Source: CANKHA01 sp035652315
GTDB taxonomy: Bacteria > Pseudomonadota > Alphaproteobacteria > Rhizobiales > Xanthobacteraceae
Length of the DNA: 8,977 nucleotides
Assembly: GCA_035652315.1 (NCBI GenBank)
Contig: DASREA010000049.1
Span: 1-8,977 of the forward strand
Reading direction: 5' to 3'
Part shown: positions 1 through 6,513 of the stretch, one piece after another
Numbering within the stretch: the stretch's first letter is position 1
How the letters are laid out: each line of letters opens with the position of its first letter
Program-made: the position numbers and the translations under genes
Notes under the pieces: model-generated
Databases searched by the model: none
Seen by the model: the letters and a program-made list of their open reading frames with translations, nothing else
What the model was told of the DNA's origin: nothing

Positions 1-737
<737 letters not shown>

Positions 738-760
738 CCCGCGCAATCACTTCGCTCGTC

Positions 761-1474
761 ATGCGTTTCTCCGCTCCGCTCATTCCGGCGACGCTGCTGC
801 GGCGCTACAAGCGCTTCCTCGCCGATGTGGTCCTGCCTTCGGGGGAGGAGACCACCGTGCACGTCGCCAATCCCGGCGCGATGATCGGCCTGAGTACTGC
901 GGGCGCGCGTGTCTGGTTGTCCAAATCGGAAAAAGCCAAGCGCAAGCTCGCCTATAGCTGGGAACTGATCGAGGTCGACCTCGGCGCCAGGGTCGAGCTG
1001 GTCGGCGTCAACACCGCGCACCCCAACGGCATTGTCGCCGAGGCCATCGCCGCGGGCGAGATCGCAGAGTTGACGGGATATTCCTCCATCCGGCGCGAAG
1101 TTAAATACGGCCGCAATTCTCGCGTCGATTTCCTGCTGGGACATCCGCAGCGGCCGCCATGCTATGTCGAGGTCAAGAACGTGCATCTCATGCGCCGGCC
1201 CGGCCTGGCGGAATTTCCCGATGCGGTAACGGCGCGCGGCGCCAAGCACCTCGACGAACTGGCCGCCGCTGCGGCCAGCGGCTGCCGCGCGGTGATGCTT
1301 TTTCTGGTCCAGATCGGCTCCGCTTGCAGGTTCACCTTGGCCCGCGATATCGATCCCGCCTATGCGGAAGCCTTCGGCCGGGCCCGCGCCGCCGGCGTCG
1401 AGGCCATCGCCTACCGCTGCGCCATTTCAGCCGATGGAATCAGCGTCGCCGCTCCGATTCCGGTGCTGGAATGA
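761..1474 (+). CDS. sfsA: SfsA, DNA-binding/nuclease-fold protein (sugar fermentation stimulation homologue)
   Basis: This 237-residue protein matches the usual SfsA length (about 230-240). Family signatures are in order: HVANPGAM (34-41), NTAHPNGIV (84-92), RVDFLL (121-126), CYVEVKNVHL (134-143) and FPDAVTARGAKHL (152-164). D123, E137 and K139 form a PD-(D/E)xK-type nuclease active-site pattern, which is why the family is also described as a DNA/RNA nuclease. The N-terminal part is an OB-like nucleic-acid-binding region by family knowledge. In E. coli SfsA was linked to maltose gene expression; its role in alphaproteobacteria is unsettled. The ATG at 761 is chosen because it gives full family length, though no good Shine-Dalgarno sequence is visible in the 23-base gap after the methyltransferase. 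The product is cytoplasmic, with no signal peptide. Confidence 0.95.
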   Translation: MRFSAPLIPATLLRRYKRFLADVVLPSGEETTVHVANPGAMIGLSTAGARVWLSKSEKAKRKLAYSWELIEVDLGARVELVGVNTAHPNGIVAEAIAAGEIAELTGYSSIRREVKYGRNSRVDFLLGHPQRPPCYVEVKNVHLMRRPGLAEFPDAVTARGAKHLDELAAAAASGCRAVMLFLVQIGSACRFTLARDIDPAYAEAFGRARAAGVEAIAYRCAISADGISVAAPIPVLE

Positions 1475-1497
1475 CGGTCGCGGCGGCGCCAGCAGCC

Positions 1498-1525
1498 TTG
1501 CTTTGGCGCAAACAGCCCTTACATT
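1498..1525 (+). promoter_or_regulatory. Possible sigma-70-like promoter for map
   Basis: In the 78-base gap between sfsA and map, TTGCTT (1498-1503) and TACATT (1520-1525) are separated by 16 bases. They match the -35 consensus at 3 of 6 positions and the -10 consensus at 4 of 6. A start near 1532 would leave a short leader with GAAGGA (1543-1548) four bases before the map ATG. This is pattern matching by eye; read-through from sfsA is an equally reasonable way to transcribe map. Confidence 0.25.
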
Positions 1526-1552
1526 GCAGGCATCGTTTTCCTGAAGGACCCG

Positions 1553-2377
1553 ATGAATTACGTCGATGCTTCGCTTGCGCCCTTGCGCAAGACCGGACAG
1601 GTCAAGCTTCACGGCCCTGAAGCTTTTGAGCATATGCGCAAGGCCGGCCGGCTGGTCGCCGAGTGCCTCGACATGCTGGTGTCCGAGATCAAGCCCGGCG
1701 TGTCCACCGAAACCGTCAACCGGCTGGTGCTGGAATTCGCGCTCGACCACCGCGCCATTCCCGCCACGATGATGTATCGCGGCTACCGCAAGGCGACCTG
1801 CACCTCGATCAACCATGTCGTCTGCCACGGCATCCCCAATGAGAAACCGCTGCGCGAAGGCGACATCGTCAATGTCGATGTCACGCTGATCGTCGAAGGC
1901 TGGCACGGCGATTCGAGCCGCATGTATCCGGTCGGCGAGATTCCCCGCCGCGCCGAGCGGCTGATCGAGGTCACCCATGAGGCTATGATGCGCGGCATCG
2001 CCGCCATCGCGCCGGGCAAGACCACGGGCCATATCGGAGCTGCCATTCAGCCCTATGTGGAAAGCCAGCAGATGAGCGTCGTGCGCGATTTCTGCGGCCA
2101 CGGCCTCGGCCGGCTGTTCCATGACGAGCCTAACATCGTGCATGTTGGCCAGCCGGGAGAAGGCGTGCCGCTGAAGCCGGGCATGTTCTTCACGGTCGAG
2201 CCGATGATCAATCTCGGCCGGCCACACGTGAAGGTGTTGTCCGACGGCTGGACCGCGGTGACGCGCGACCGTTCGCTATCGGCCCAGTTCGAGCATACCG
2301 TCGGCGTCACCGAAACCGGCGTAGAGATTTTCACGCTCTCGCCCAAGGGTCTGCACAAGCCGCCTTACAAGGCGTGA
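1553..2377 (+). CDS. map: Methionine aminopeptidase, type I
   Basis: This enzyme removes the initiator methionine from new proteins when the second residue is small. It is normally essential, cytoplasmic and uses two metal ions. All expected residues are present in this 274-residue protein: substrate His H92 (CHGIP), metal ligands D109 (VNVDVT), D120 (HGDSSRM), H183 (GHGLG), E216 (FFTVEP) and E247 (QFEHT), plus the second catalytic His H190. There is no zinc-finger or linker extension, so it is the short bacterial class Ia type, with about ten extra N-terminal residues relative to E. coli (264). The ATG at 1553 has GAAGGA at 1543-1548. The gene sits between sfsA and radC, a neighbourhood I recall from related genomes. 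The call is certain. Confidence 0.98.
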   Translation: MNYVDASLAPLRKTGQVKLHGPEAFEHMRKAGRLVAECLDMLVSEIKPGVSTETVNRLVLEFALDHRAIPATMMYRGYRKATCTSINHVVCHGIPNEKPLREGDIVNVDVTLIVEGWHGDSSRMYPVGEIPRRAERLIEVTHEAMMRGIAAIAPGKTTGHIGAAIQPYVESQQMSVVRDFCGHGLGRLFHDEPNIVHVGQPGEGVPLKPGMFFTVEPMINLGRPHVKVLSDGWTAVTRDRSLSAQFEHTVGVTETGVEIFTLSPKGLHKPPYKA

Positions 2378-2503
2378 GCGGCTGCCTTTCGGGCGCGCCC
2401 TAATTCGCGACCCCTTCCCTCTCCCATGGCAAAGGCTTCTAATAGGGCCCTGGAGTAGCGGTGGCGCCCTGGGCGCACTGAAACTCATGGACGGCGGGTG
2501 CTC
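2378..2503 (+). other. map-radC intergenic gap, no gene
   Basis: These roughly 126 bases hold no supported reading frame. They contain a 10-base self-complementary block GGGCGCGCCC (2391-2400) and a short dyad GCGCCC/GGGCGC around 2465-2477. Neither is followed by a T-run, so I do not call a terminator. The space could hold a radC promoter, but no convincing -35/-10 pair is visible. Confidence 0.4.
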
Positions 2504-3226
2504 ATGTCGAGCGATCAAGATATTGCCGGAAATCCCCCCGGTCTTGCCGAAGCCGATCCGCACTATTATGGCCATCGCGAGCGCCTGCGCGCGCGCTTTC
2601 GCGAGGCCGGCGCCGATGCCGTTACTGATTACGAATTGCTCGAGCTGGTGCTCTTCCGCGCCGTCCCGCGACGCGACGTAAAACCGCTGGCGAAAATGCT
2701 GATCGAGCGCTTCGGCTCCTTTGCCGAAGTCATTTCGGCTCCGGCTGCGCGGCTCGCGGAGATCAAGGGCCTCGGCGAAGCGGCGATCACCGAGATCAAG
2801 GTAGTGCAGGCCGCGGCCGGCCGCTTGGCGCGTGGCGAGGTCAAGCGGCGCCCGGTGCTGGGATCGTGGTCGACCGTGCTCGACTATTGCCGCACCACCA
2901 TGGCCTTCGCCGACAAGGAACAGTTCCGCATTCTCTTTCTCGACAAGCGCAATCAGCTCATCGCCGATGAATTGCAGCAGGTCGGCACCGTCGATCACAC
3001 GCCGGTCTATCCGCGCGAGGTGGTCAAGCGGGCACTCGAGTTGAGTGCCACGGCGATCATTCTCGTGCACAACCATCCTTCCGGCGATCCCACTCCCTCC
3101 CGTGCCGACATCCAGATGACGCAGGCCATTGCCGAAGTTGCGCGCCAGCTTGGCATTTCCGTGCACGACCACATCATCGTGGGCAAGGAAGGCCACGCCA
3201 GTTTCAAGGGAATGCGGTTGATCTGA
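2504..3226 (+). CDS. radC: RadC family protein (HhH plus JAMM/MPN domain)
   Basis: This is a 240-residue RadC (UPF0758/DUF2466) protein. An N-terminal helix-hairpin-helix region includes IKGLGEAA at 87-94. The C-terminal JAMM/MPN metalloprotease-like domain has YPREVVKRAL (169-178) and HNHPSGDPTPSRAD (189-202), giving the zinc ligands H189, H191 and D202. Despite its name the role in DNA repair is doubtful: the original E. coli radC mutation was later traced to recG, and the biochemical function is unsettled. The ATG at 2504 is preferred, with GGCGGG at 2493-2498 as ribosome site. A GTG at 2498 in the same frame would add two residues and would overlap that site. The gene ends 6 bases from the convergent inhibitor gene, so any terminator must lie within coding sequence. 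Confidence 0.95.
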   Translation: MSSDQDIAGNPPGLAEADPHYYGHRERLRARFREAGADAVTDYELLELVLFRAVPRRDVKPLAKMLIERFGSFAEVISAPAARLAEIKGLGEAAITEIKVVQAAAGRLARGEVKRRPVLGSWSTVLDYCRTTMAFADKEQFRILFLDKRNQLIADELQQVGTVDHTPVYPREVVKRALELSATAIILVHNHPSGDPTPSRADIQMTQAIAEVARQLGISVHDHIIVGKEGHASFKGMRLI

Positions 3227-3232
3227 TTTCGC

Positions 3233-3910
3233 TTAAGGCCGCACCAGCCAAAGCGGCGCCGGCTCTTCCGGCACCCGCTGCCATGCGGTCGATCCGGCGG
3301 CTTCGAACCGCCAAGCGCCTTGAGCGGAAGAAATCACGAGCTCGCCTTTGTCCATTCGCCAGGATGTCGGATTGAAGTCGGTCACCAGTCGATCGCAGCC
3401 CGGCTTCAGTTCAAGGGCAAAGCCGTCGGAGGCAGGAGCATTGGAAAGCGTGAGAATGCAAAGCGGCGTATCAGCGCCCTGCGAAACATCCCATTCGCCG
3501 AAGACTTGGTCGGGCTTGGCTTCGGCATGCGCGGTGGCGAGATTGCGCATGACGTAGCGGCCATCCGGCCGCACGCCTTCGAAAATCCCGTTCTCTACCT
3601 CGTCGAGGTCGAGAATTGATTTCCCCTCGGCATTGAGCAGGAGCAGCCCCTCTGCCGGCGCCACCGTCCAGGCGGTCACGTCTTTGATAAGCGGAAAGGC
3701 CTCGGCGCAGGGGGCATCGAACAGGATTTTATGTCCGCCGGCGGCGGCATCCCGCGTCAGAAAGATCGTGCAGACTTTGTCGCCGTCGGCATTGGAAAGT
3801 TGCCAATTTCCAAGCAGTGCCTTGATGCGGTCGGCCGCCGCTTCCTCTTGCGCATAGACGCCTGCGGTCGCGGCAAACAGAACGAAGATAGCGGTAAGGG
3901 CGCGGCGCAT
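3233..3910 (-). CDS. Secreted protein with two tandem AprI/Inh metalloprotease-inhibitor domains
   Basis: From the ATG at 3910 the product is 225 residues. It begins with a Sec signal peptide (MRR, hydrophobic 4-18, VYA at 18-20), predicting cleavage after A20 and a periplasmic or secreted protein. Two repeats of the Inh-type small beta-barrel follow. Repeat 1 has GNW at 34-36, C47, C68 and W81; repeat 2 has GEW at 138-140, C151, C172 and W184. W-to-C (11) and C-to-C (21) spacings are identical in both, implying one disulfide per domain and a period near 104. Family members inhibit serralysin/alkaline-protease-type zinc proteases with the N-terminal strand. The usual length is one domain (about 105-125 residues mature), so the tandem form is notable. 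An in-frame start at 3946 would spoil the signal peptide and overlap the upstream gene. It is last in a minus-strand operon, 14 bases after the dehydrogenase stop. The target protease is unknown. Confidence 0.82.
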   Translation of the reverse strand: MRRALTAIFVLFAATAGVYAQEEAAADRIKALLGNWQLSNADGDKVCTIFLTRDAAAGGHKILFDAPCAEAFPLIKDVTAWTVAPAEGLLLLNAEGKSILDLDEVENGIFEGVRPDGRYVMRNLATAHAEAKPDQVFGEWDVSQGADTPLCILTLSNAPASDGFALELKPGCDRLVTDFNPTSWRMDKGELVISSAQGAWRFEAAGSTAWQRVPEEPAPLWLVRP

Positions 3911-3924
3911 GTGTAAATCATAGC

Positions 3925-4914
3925 TCAGACAGCGCCCTTGCTCCAATTGCCGCGCCAGGGGGTTTCCGGAACTGGGGTTAATGGCGGGCGGCCGTCGGCC
4001 CAGGCCAGCAGATTGTCAACCACAAGCTGATCCATCGCCTGACGGGTATGAACGGAGGCCGAGCCGACATGCGGCAGCAGCACCACCTGCTCCATCTCGA
4101 TCAGCTCGCGCGGGACGTTCGGCTCGTCGGCGAAAACATCGAGGCCCGCGGCGTAAATCTTCTTTTTCTGCAGCGCATCGATCAGCGCGGCTTCGTCGAC
4201 CACCGAACCGCGCGCGACGTTGATCAAGATGCCTTGCGGCCCCAACGCTTCCAATACGCGTGCATCGATCAGATGTTTCGTCGCCGCCCCGCCCGGCGTG
4301 ATGACGATGAGCACATCGGCGTCGCGCGCCATGGCGACGAGGTCGGAATAGTAGCGGTATGGCACGTCGGGCTGCCGGTGACGGCCATGATAGACCACCC
4401 TGACGGCCGCGGCATCGAGCCGCCGCGCCACCGCCTTGCCGATGCGGCCGAGACCGACAATGCCGACCGTGCGGTCGCGCAAGGTCTGCGTGTGAGGAAA
4501 TTCGCGCTTCGTCCATTGGCCCGAGCGCACGAAGCGATCGGCTTGCGGCAATTGCCGCACCGTACACAGCAGCAGACCGAGCGCGGTATCGGCGACCTCT
4601 TCGTTGAGAACGTCGGGCGTGTGCGTGACGACGATGCCATGTAGGCCGGCCCAGGCGGCATCGATGTGGTCATAACCGACGCCAAAGCTTGATACGATTT
4701 CGAGCCTGGGCAGGCGCTCCATGAAGGCGCTATCGATCCGGCCCGGCGGCGCGCTGACCGCCAGCGCGCGCAGCCGCGGCGCAAGTTCAACAAGCAAGGG
4801 AGCCGCAGCTTTCACATCCGCCGCCTTGTGGAGGTTGAAGCGCGCGGCGAGCCCATCGATGATGGTCGGCTTTGCCGGCCCCAGCACCAAGACATCGATT
4901 TTGTCGTCGGCCAT
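3925..4914 (-). CDS. D-isomer-specific 2-hydroxyacid dehydrogenase (glyoxylate/hydroxypyruvate reductase type)
   Basis: This enzyme reduces a 2-keto acid (glyoxylate or hydroxypyruvate are the likeliest) to the D-2-hydroxyacid. Numbering is from the in-frame GTG at 4923 (332 residues). The Rossmann loop is VGLGRIGKAVARRL (156-169). The catalytic triad is R238 (NVARGSVVDE), E267 (DVFADEP) and H285 (LLPHVGSAS). The substrate loop is SSFGVGYDHID (78-88). After the second Rossmann strand (VVYHGRHRQ, 176-184) there is no Asp/Glu but two arginines (R181, R183), which suggests NADPH rather than NADH. The ATG at 4914 (329 residues) is preferred as start and lies 5 bases after the aldehyde dehydrogenase stop. 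The GTG at 4923 would give a 4-base GTGA overlap. Either way the two genes are translationally close and co-transcribed. Class is certain, exact substrate inferred. Confidence 0.92.
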   Translation of the reverse strand: MADDKIDVLVLGPAKPTIIDGLAARFNLHKAADVKAAAPLLVELAPRLRALAVSAPPGRIDSAFMERLPRLEIVSSFGVGYDHIDAAWAGLHGIVVTHTPDVLNEEVADTALGLLLCTVRQLPQADRFVRSGQWTKREFPHTQTLRDRTVGIVGLGRIGKAVARRLDAAAVRVVYHGRHRQPDVPYRYYSDLVAMARDADVLIVITPGGAATKHLIDARVLEALGPQGILINVARGSVVDEAALIDALQKKKIYAAGLDVFADEPNVPRELIEMEQVVLLPHVGSASVHTRQAMDQLVVDNLLAWADGRPPLTPVPETPWRGNWSKGAV

Positions 4915-4919
4915 GCCCG

Positions 4920-6371
4920 TCACCAGCCCACGGAGATATACTGCGTCTCCATGAATTCCATCATACCTTCGTGGGCCCCTTCGCGGCCGATGCCGCTTTG
5001 CTTCATGCCGCCGAAGGGCGCGGCGGGGTCTGAAACCAGCCCGCGGTTCAGTCCCACCATGCCGTATTCGAGCTTTTCCGAGATCCGCATGCCGCGCGAC
5101 AGGTCGCGCGTGTAGAGATAAGCAACGAGCCCGTAAATGGTATCGTTGGCTCGCCTGATCACGTCGTCCTCCGTCGTAAAGCGCTGGATGGCGGCGACGG
5201 GACCGAAAATTTCCTCGCGCAGCATCTGCGCGCTATCCGGCACGTCGGTCAGCACCGTGGCGGGATAGAAGAAGCCCTTGCCGTTCGGCGCCTTGCCGCC
5301 GGTGAGCACCCTGGCACCCTTCTTCACCGCGTCATCCACCAGGCTGATCACCTTGTTACGGCCGTCGGCATTGACCAACGGCCCCAGCGTCACGCCTTCA
5401 TCGAGGCCGTTGCCCATTTTCAGCGCGTTCATTTTTGTTGTGAGCTTTTTGGCGAATTCGTCATGCACCTTTTCATGGACGAAGAAGCGATTGGCCGCCG
5501 TGCAGGCTTCCCCCATGTTGCGCATCTTGGCGATCATCGCACCTTCCACCGCCGCATCGATGTCGGCATCCTCGAATACAATGAACGGCGCGTTGCCGCC
5601 GAGCTCCATCGCCGGCTTCACCACATTGTCCGCCGCCTCATGCAAGAGCTTGCGGCCAACGTCGGTGGATCCGGTAAAGGAAAGTACGCGCACGCGCTCA
5701 TCGTGCAGCATGGCGCTGACCACCTTGCCGGAGGAACGCGAGGGAATGACGTTGACCACGCCGGCCGGCACGCCCGCTTCCTCCAGGATCGGCATCAGCG
5801 CCAGCATGGTGAGCGGCGTGTCCGAGGCCGGCTTCAACACCACGGTGCAGCCGGCGGCCAGCGCCGGACCGATTTTCCGCGTCGCCATGGCGGCGGGAAA
5901 ATTCCACGGCGTCACCAACACGGCGACGCCCGCCGGGCGCTGCTGCACGACGACGCGCGCGCCCGAAGCCGGCGCGTTGTAGACTTGGCCGATGTTGCGA
6001 ACCGCCTCTTCAGCGTTCCAACGGAAGAATTCCGCCGCATAGGCGACCTCCGCGCGCGAATCCGGCAGGGCCTTGCCATTCTCCAGCGTCATCAGTTTGG
6101 CGATGCGCTCGGCATCGCGCATGATCAGCTCGAAGGCCTTGCGCAAAATCTCGGCGCGCTCGCGCGGCTTCTTCGCTGCCCAGGCCGGAAAGGCTTTGCT
6201 GGCGGCGTCGACGGCCGCCCTGGCGTCGTCCACCGTCGCGCTGGCAACCGAGGTGATGACGTTTTCCGTCGCCGGATCGATCACGTCGAAGCGTTGACCG
6301 TCGGAAGATTTGCGCCAGCCGCCGCCGATCCAGAGATCGGTGGGGACGCCGGCAAGAAGATTTTCGTACAT
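4920..6371 (-). CDS. gabD: NAD(P)-dependent aldehyde dehydrogenase, succinate-semialdehyde dehydrogenase-like
   Basis: This 483-residue protein matches the GabD length (E. coli 482). It oxidises an aldehyde, probably succinate semialdehyde, to the acid. Visible motifs: VTPWNFP (153-159, with N157), LKPASDTP (179-186), SFTGSTDVGR (231-240), ELGGNAP (256-262, general base E256), GEACTAANR (287-295, catalytic C290), EEIFGP (386-391, ribose-binding E387) and APFGGMKQSGIGREGAHEG (451-469). KPAS rather than KP-x-E is like the NADP-using E. coli GabD. The Met at 6371 starts the family-conserved part (MYENLLAG). The frame stays open upstream to 6527, but that 52-residue extension is low-complexity and would overlap divergent chrA. 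No strong ribosome site is seen; GAAAG lies upstream. It is the first gene of a three-gene operon. SSADH and related semialdehyde dehydrogenases are hard to separate, so the symbol is provisional. Confidence 0.9.
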   Translation of the reverse strand: MYENLLAGVPTDLWIGGGWRKSSDGQRFDVIDPATENVITSVASATVDDARAAVDAASKAFPAWAAKKPRERAEILRKAFELIMRDAERIAKLMTLENGKALPDSRAEVAYAAEFFRWNAEEAVRNIGQVYNAPASGARVVVQQRPAGVAVLVTPWNFPAAMATRKIGPALAAGCTVVLKPASDTPLTMLALMPILEEAGVPAGVVNVIPSRSSGKVVSAMLHDERVRVLSFTGSTDVGRKLLHEAADNVVKPAMELGGNAPFIVFEDADIDAAVEGAMIAKMRNMGEACTAANRFFVHEKVHDEFAKKLTTKMNALKMGNGLDEGVTLGPLVNADGRNKVISLVDDAVKKGARVLTGGKAPNGKGFFYPATVLTDVPDSAQMLREEIFGPVAAIQRFTTEDDVIRRANDTIYGLVAYLYTRDLSRGMRISEKLEYGMVGLNRGLVSDPAAPFGGMKQSGIGREGAHEGMMEFMETQYISVGW

Positions 6372-6433
6372 GGGCTGACTTTCATTAATCGGATGGCATT
6401 GAATCCCGCGGGCAGGCGCGTTAGCAATCGGCT

Positions 6434-6457
6434 GTGGGGCCTCGGCGGTCGCCCCGC
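6434..6457 (+). promoter_or_regulatory. Inverted repeat in the chrA leader
   Basis: GTGGGGC (6434-6440) can pair with GCCCCGC (6451-6457): seven pairs including one G-U, with a 10-base loop. No T-run follows, so it is not a usual terminator. It could be a leader RNA stem or an operator half-site pair. Confidence 0.3.
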
Positions 6458-6464
6458 CATTCAA

Positions 6465-6476
6465 GGCTCGCGAGCC
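6465..6476. promoter_or_regulatory. Perfect 12-base palindrome, possible operator
   Basis: GGCTCGCGAGCC is perfectly self-complementary over 12 bases, about 38 bases before the chrA start. As RNA it would make only a 4-pair stem with a 4-base loop, so a dimeric DNA-binding protein is the likelier reading if it is functional. In this G+C-rich sequence chance is possible. Confidence 0.3.
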
Positions 6477-6484
6477 CAAGCACC

Positions 6485-6507
6485 GCCTCCTTCGCTTCGA
6501 GGGAGGC
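6485..6507 (+). promoter_or_regulatory. Stem-loop sequestering the chrA Shine-Dalgarno sequence
   Basis: GCCTCCTTCG (6485-6494), loop CTT (6495-6497) and CGAGGGAGGC (6498-6507) form a ten-pair stem with one G-U wobble (6491-6501) and no bulge. The 3' arm contains GGGAGG (6501-6506), a strong ribosome-binding site seven bases before the chrA ATG at 6514. When folded, the site is fully paired, so translation should be low unless the stem is opened by a trans factor, leader folding or ribosome standby binding. No T-run follows, so it is not an intrinsic terminator. Confidence 0.6.
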
Positions 6508-6513
6508 CGAGCT

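Larger units (their letters stand above)
6372..6513. promoter_or_regulatory. Divergent promoter region, aldehyde dehydrogenase / chrA
   Basis: These 142 bases separate the starts of two divergent genes and must supply transcription in both directions. The right half (6434-6507) contains three dyad elements in a row, listed separately. I see no -35/-10 pair good enough to call on either strand. Confidence 0.55.

Noticed and set aside
2361..2374. Hairpin CGCCT-TACA-AGGCG at the end of map as an intrinsic terminator
   Set aside because: It lies within the last codons of map, has only five pairs and no T-run follows.
2391..2400. GGGCGCGCCC palindrome after map as an operator or terminator
   Set aside because: Ten bases of pure G/C in a G+C-rich genome is weak evidence, and it cannot form a good hairpin because the loop would be too small.
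2276..3196. 306-codon antisense frame opposite radC and the end of map
   Set aside because: No domain, and it spans two real genes. It is explained by codon bias of radC and map.
3911..3946. 12-residue N-terminal extension of the inhibitor gene
   Set aside because: It would place polar residues ahead of a well-formed signal peptide and overlap the upstream dehydrogenase gene. The ATG at 3910 gives a clean signal peptide.
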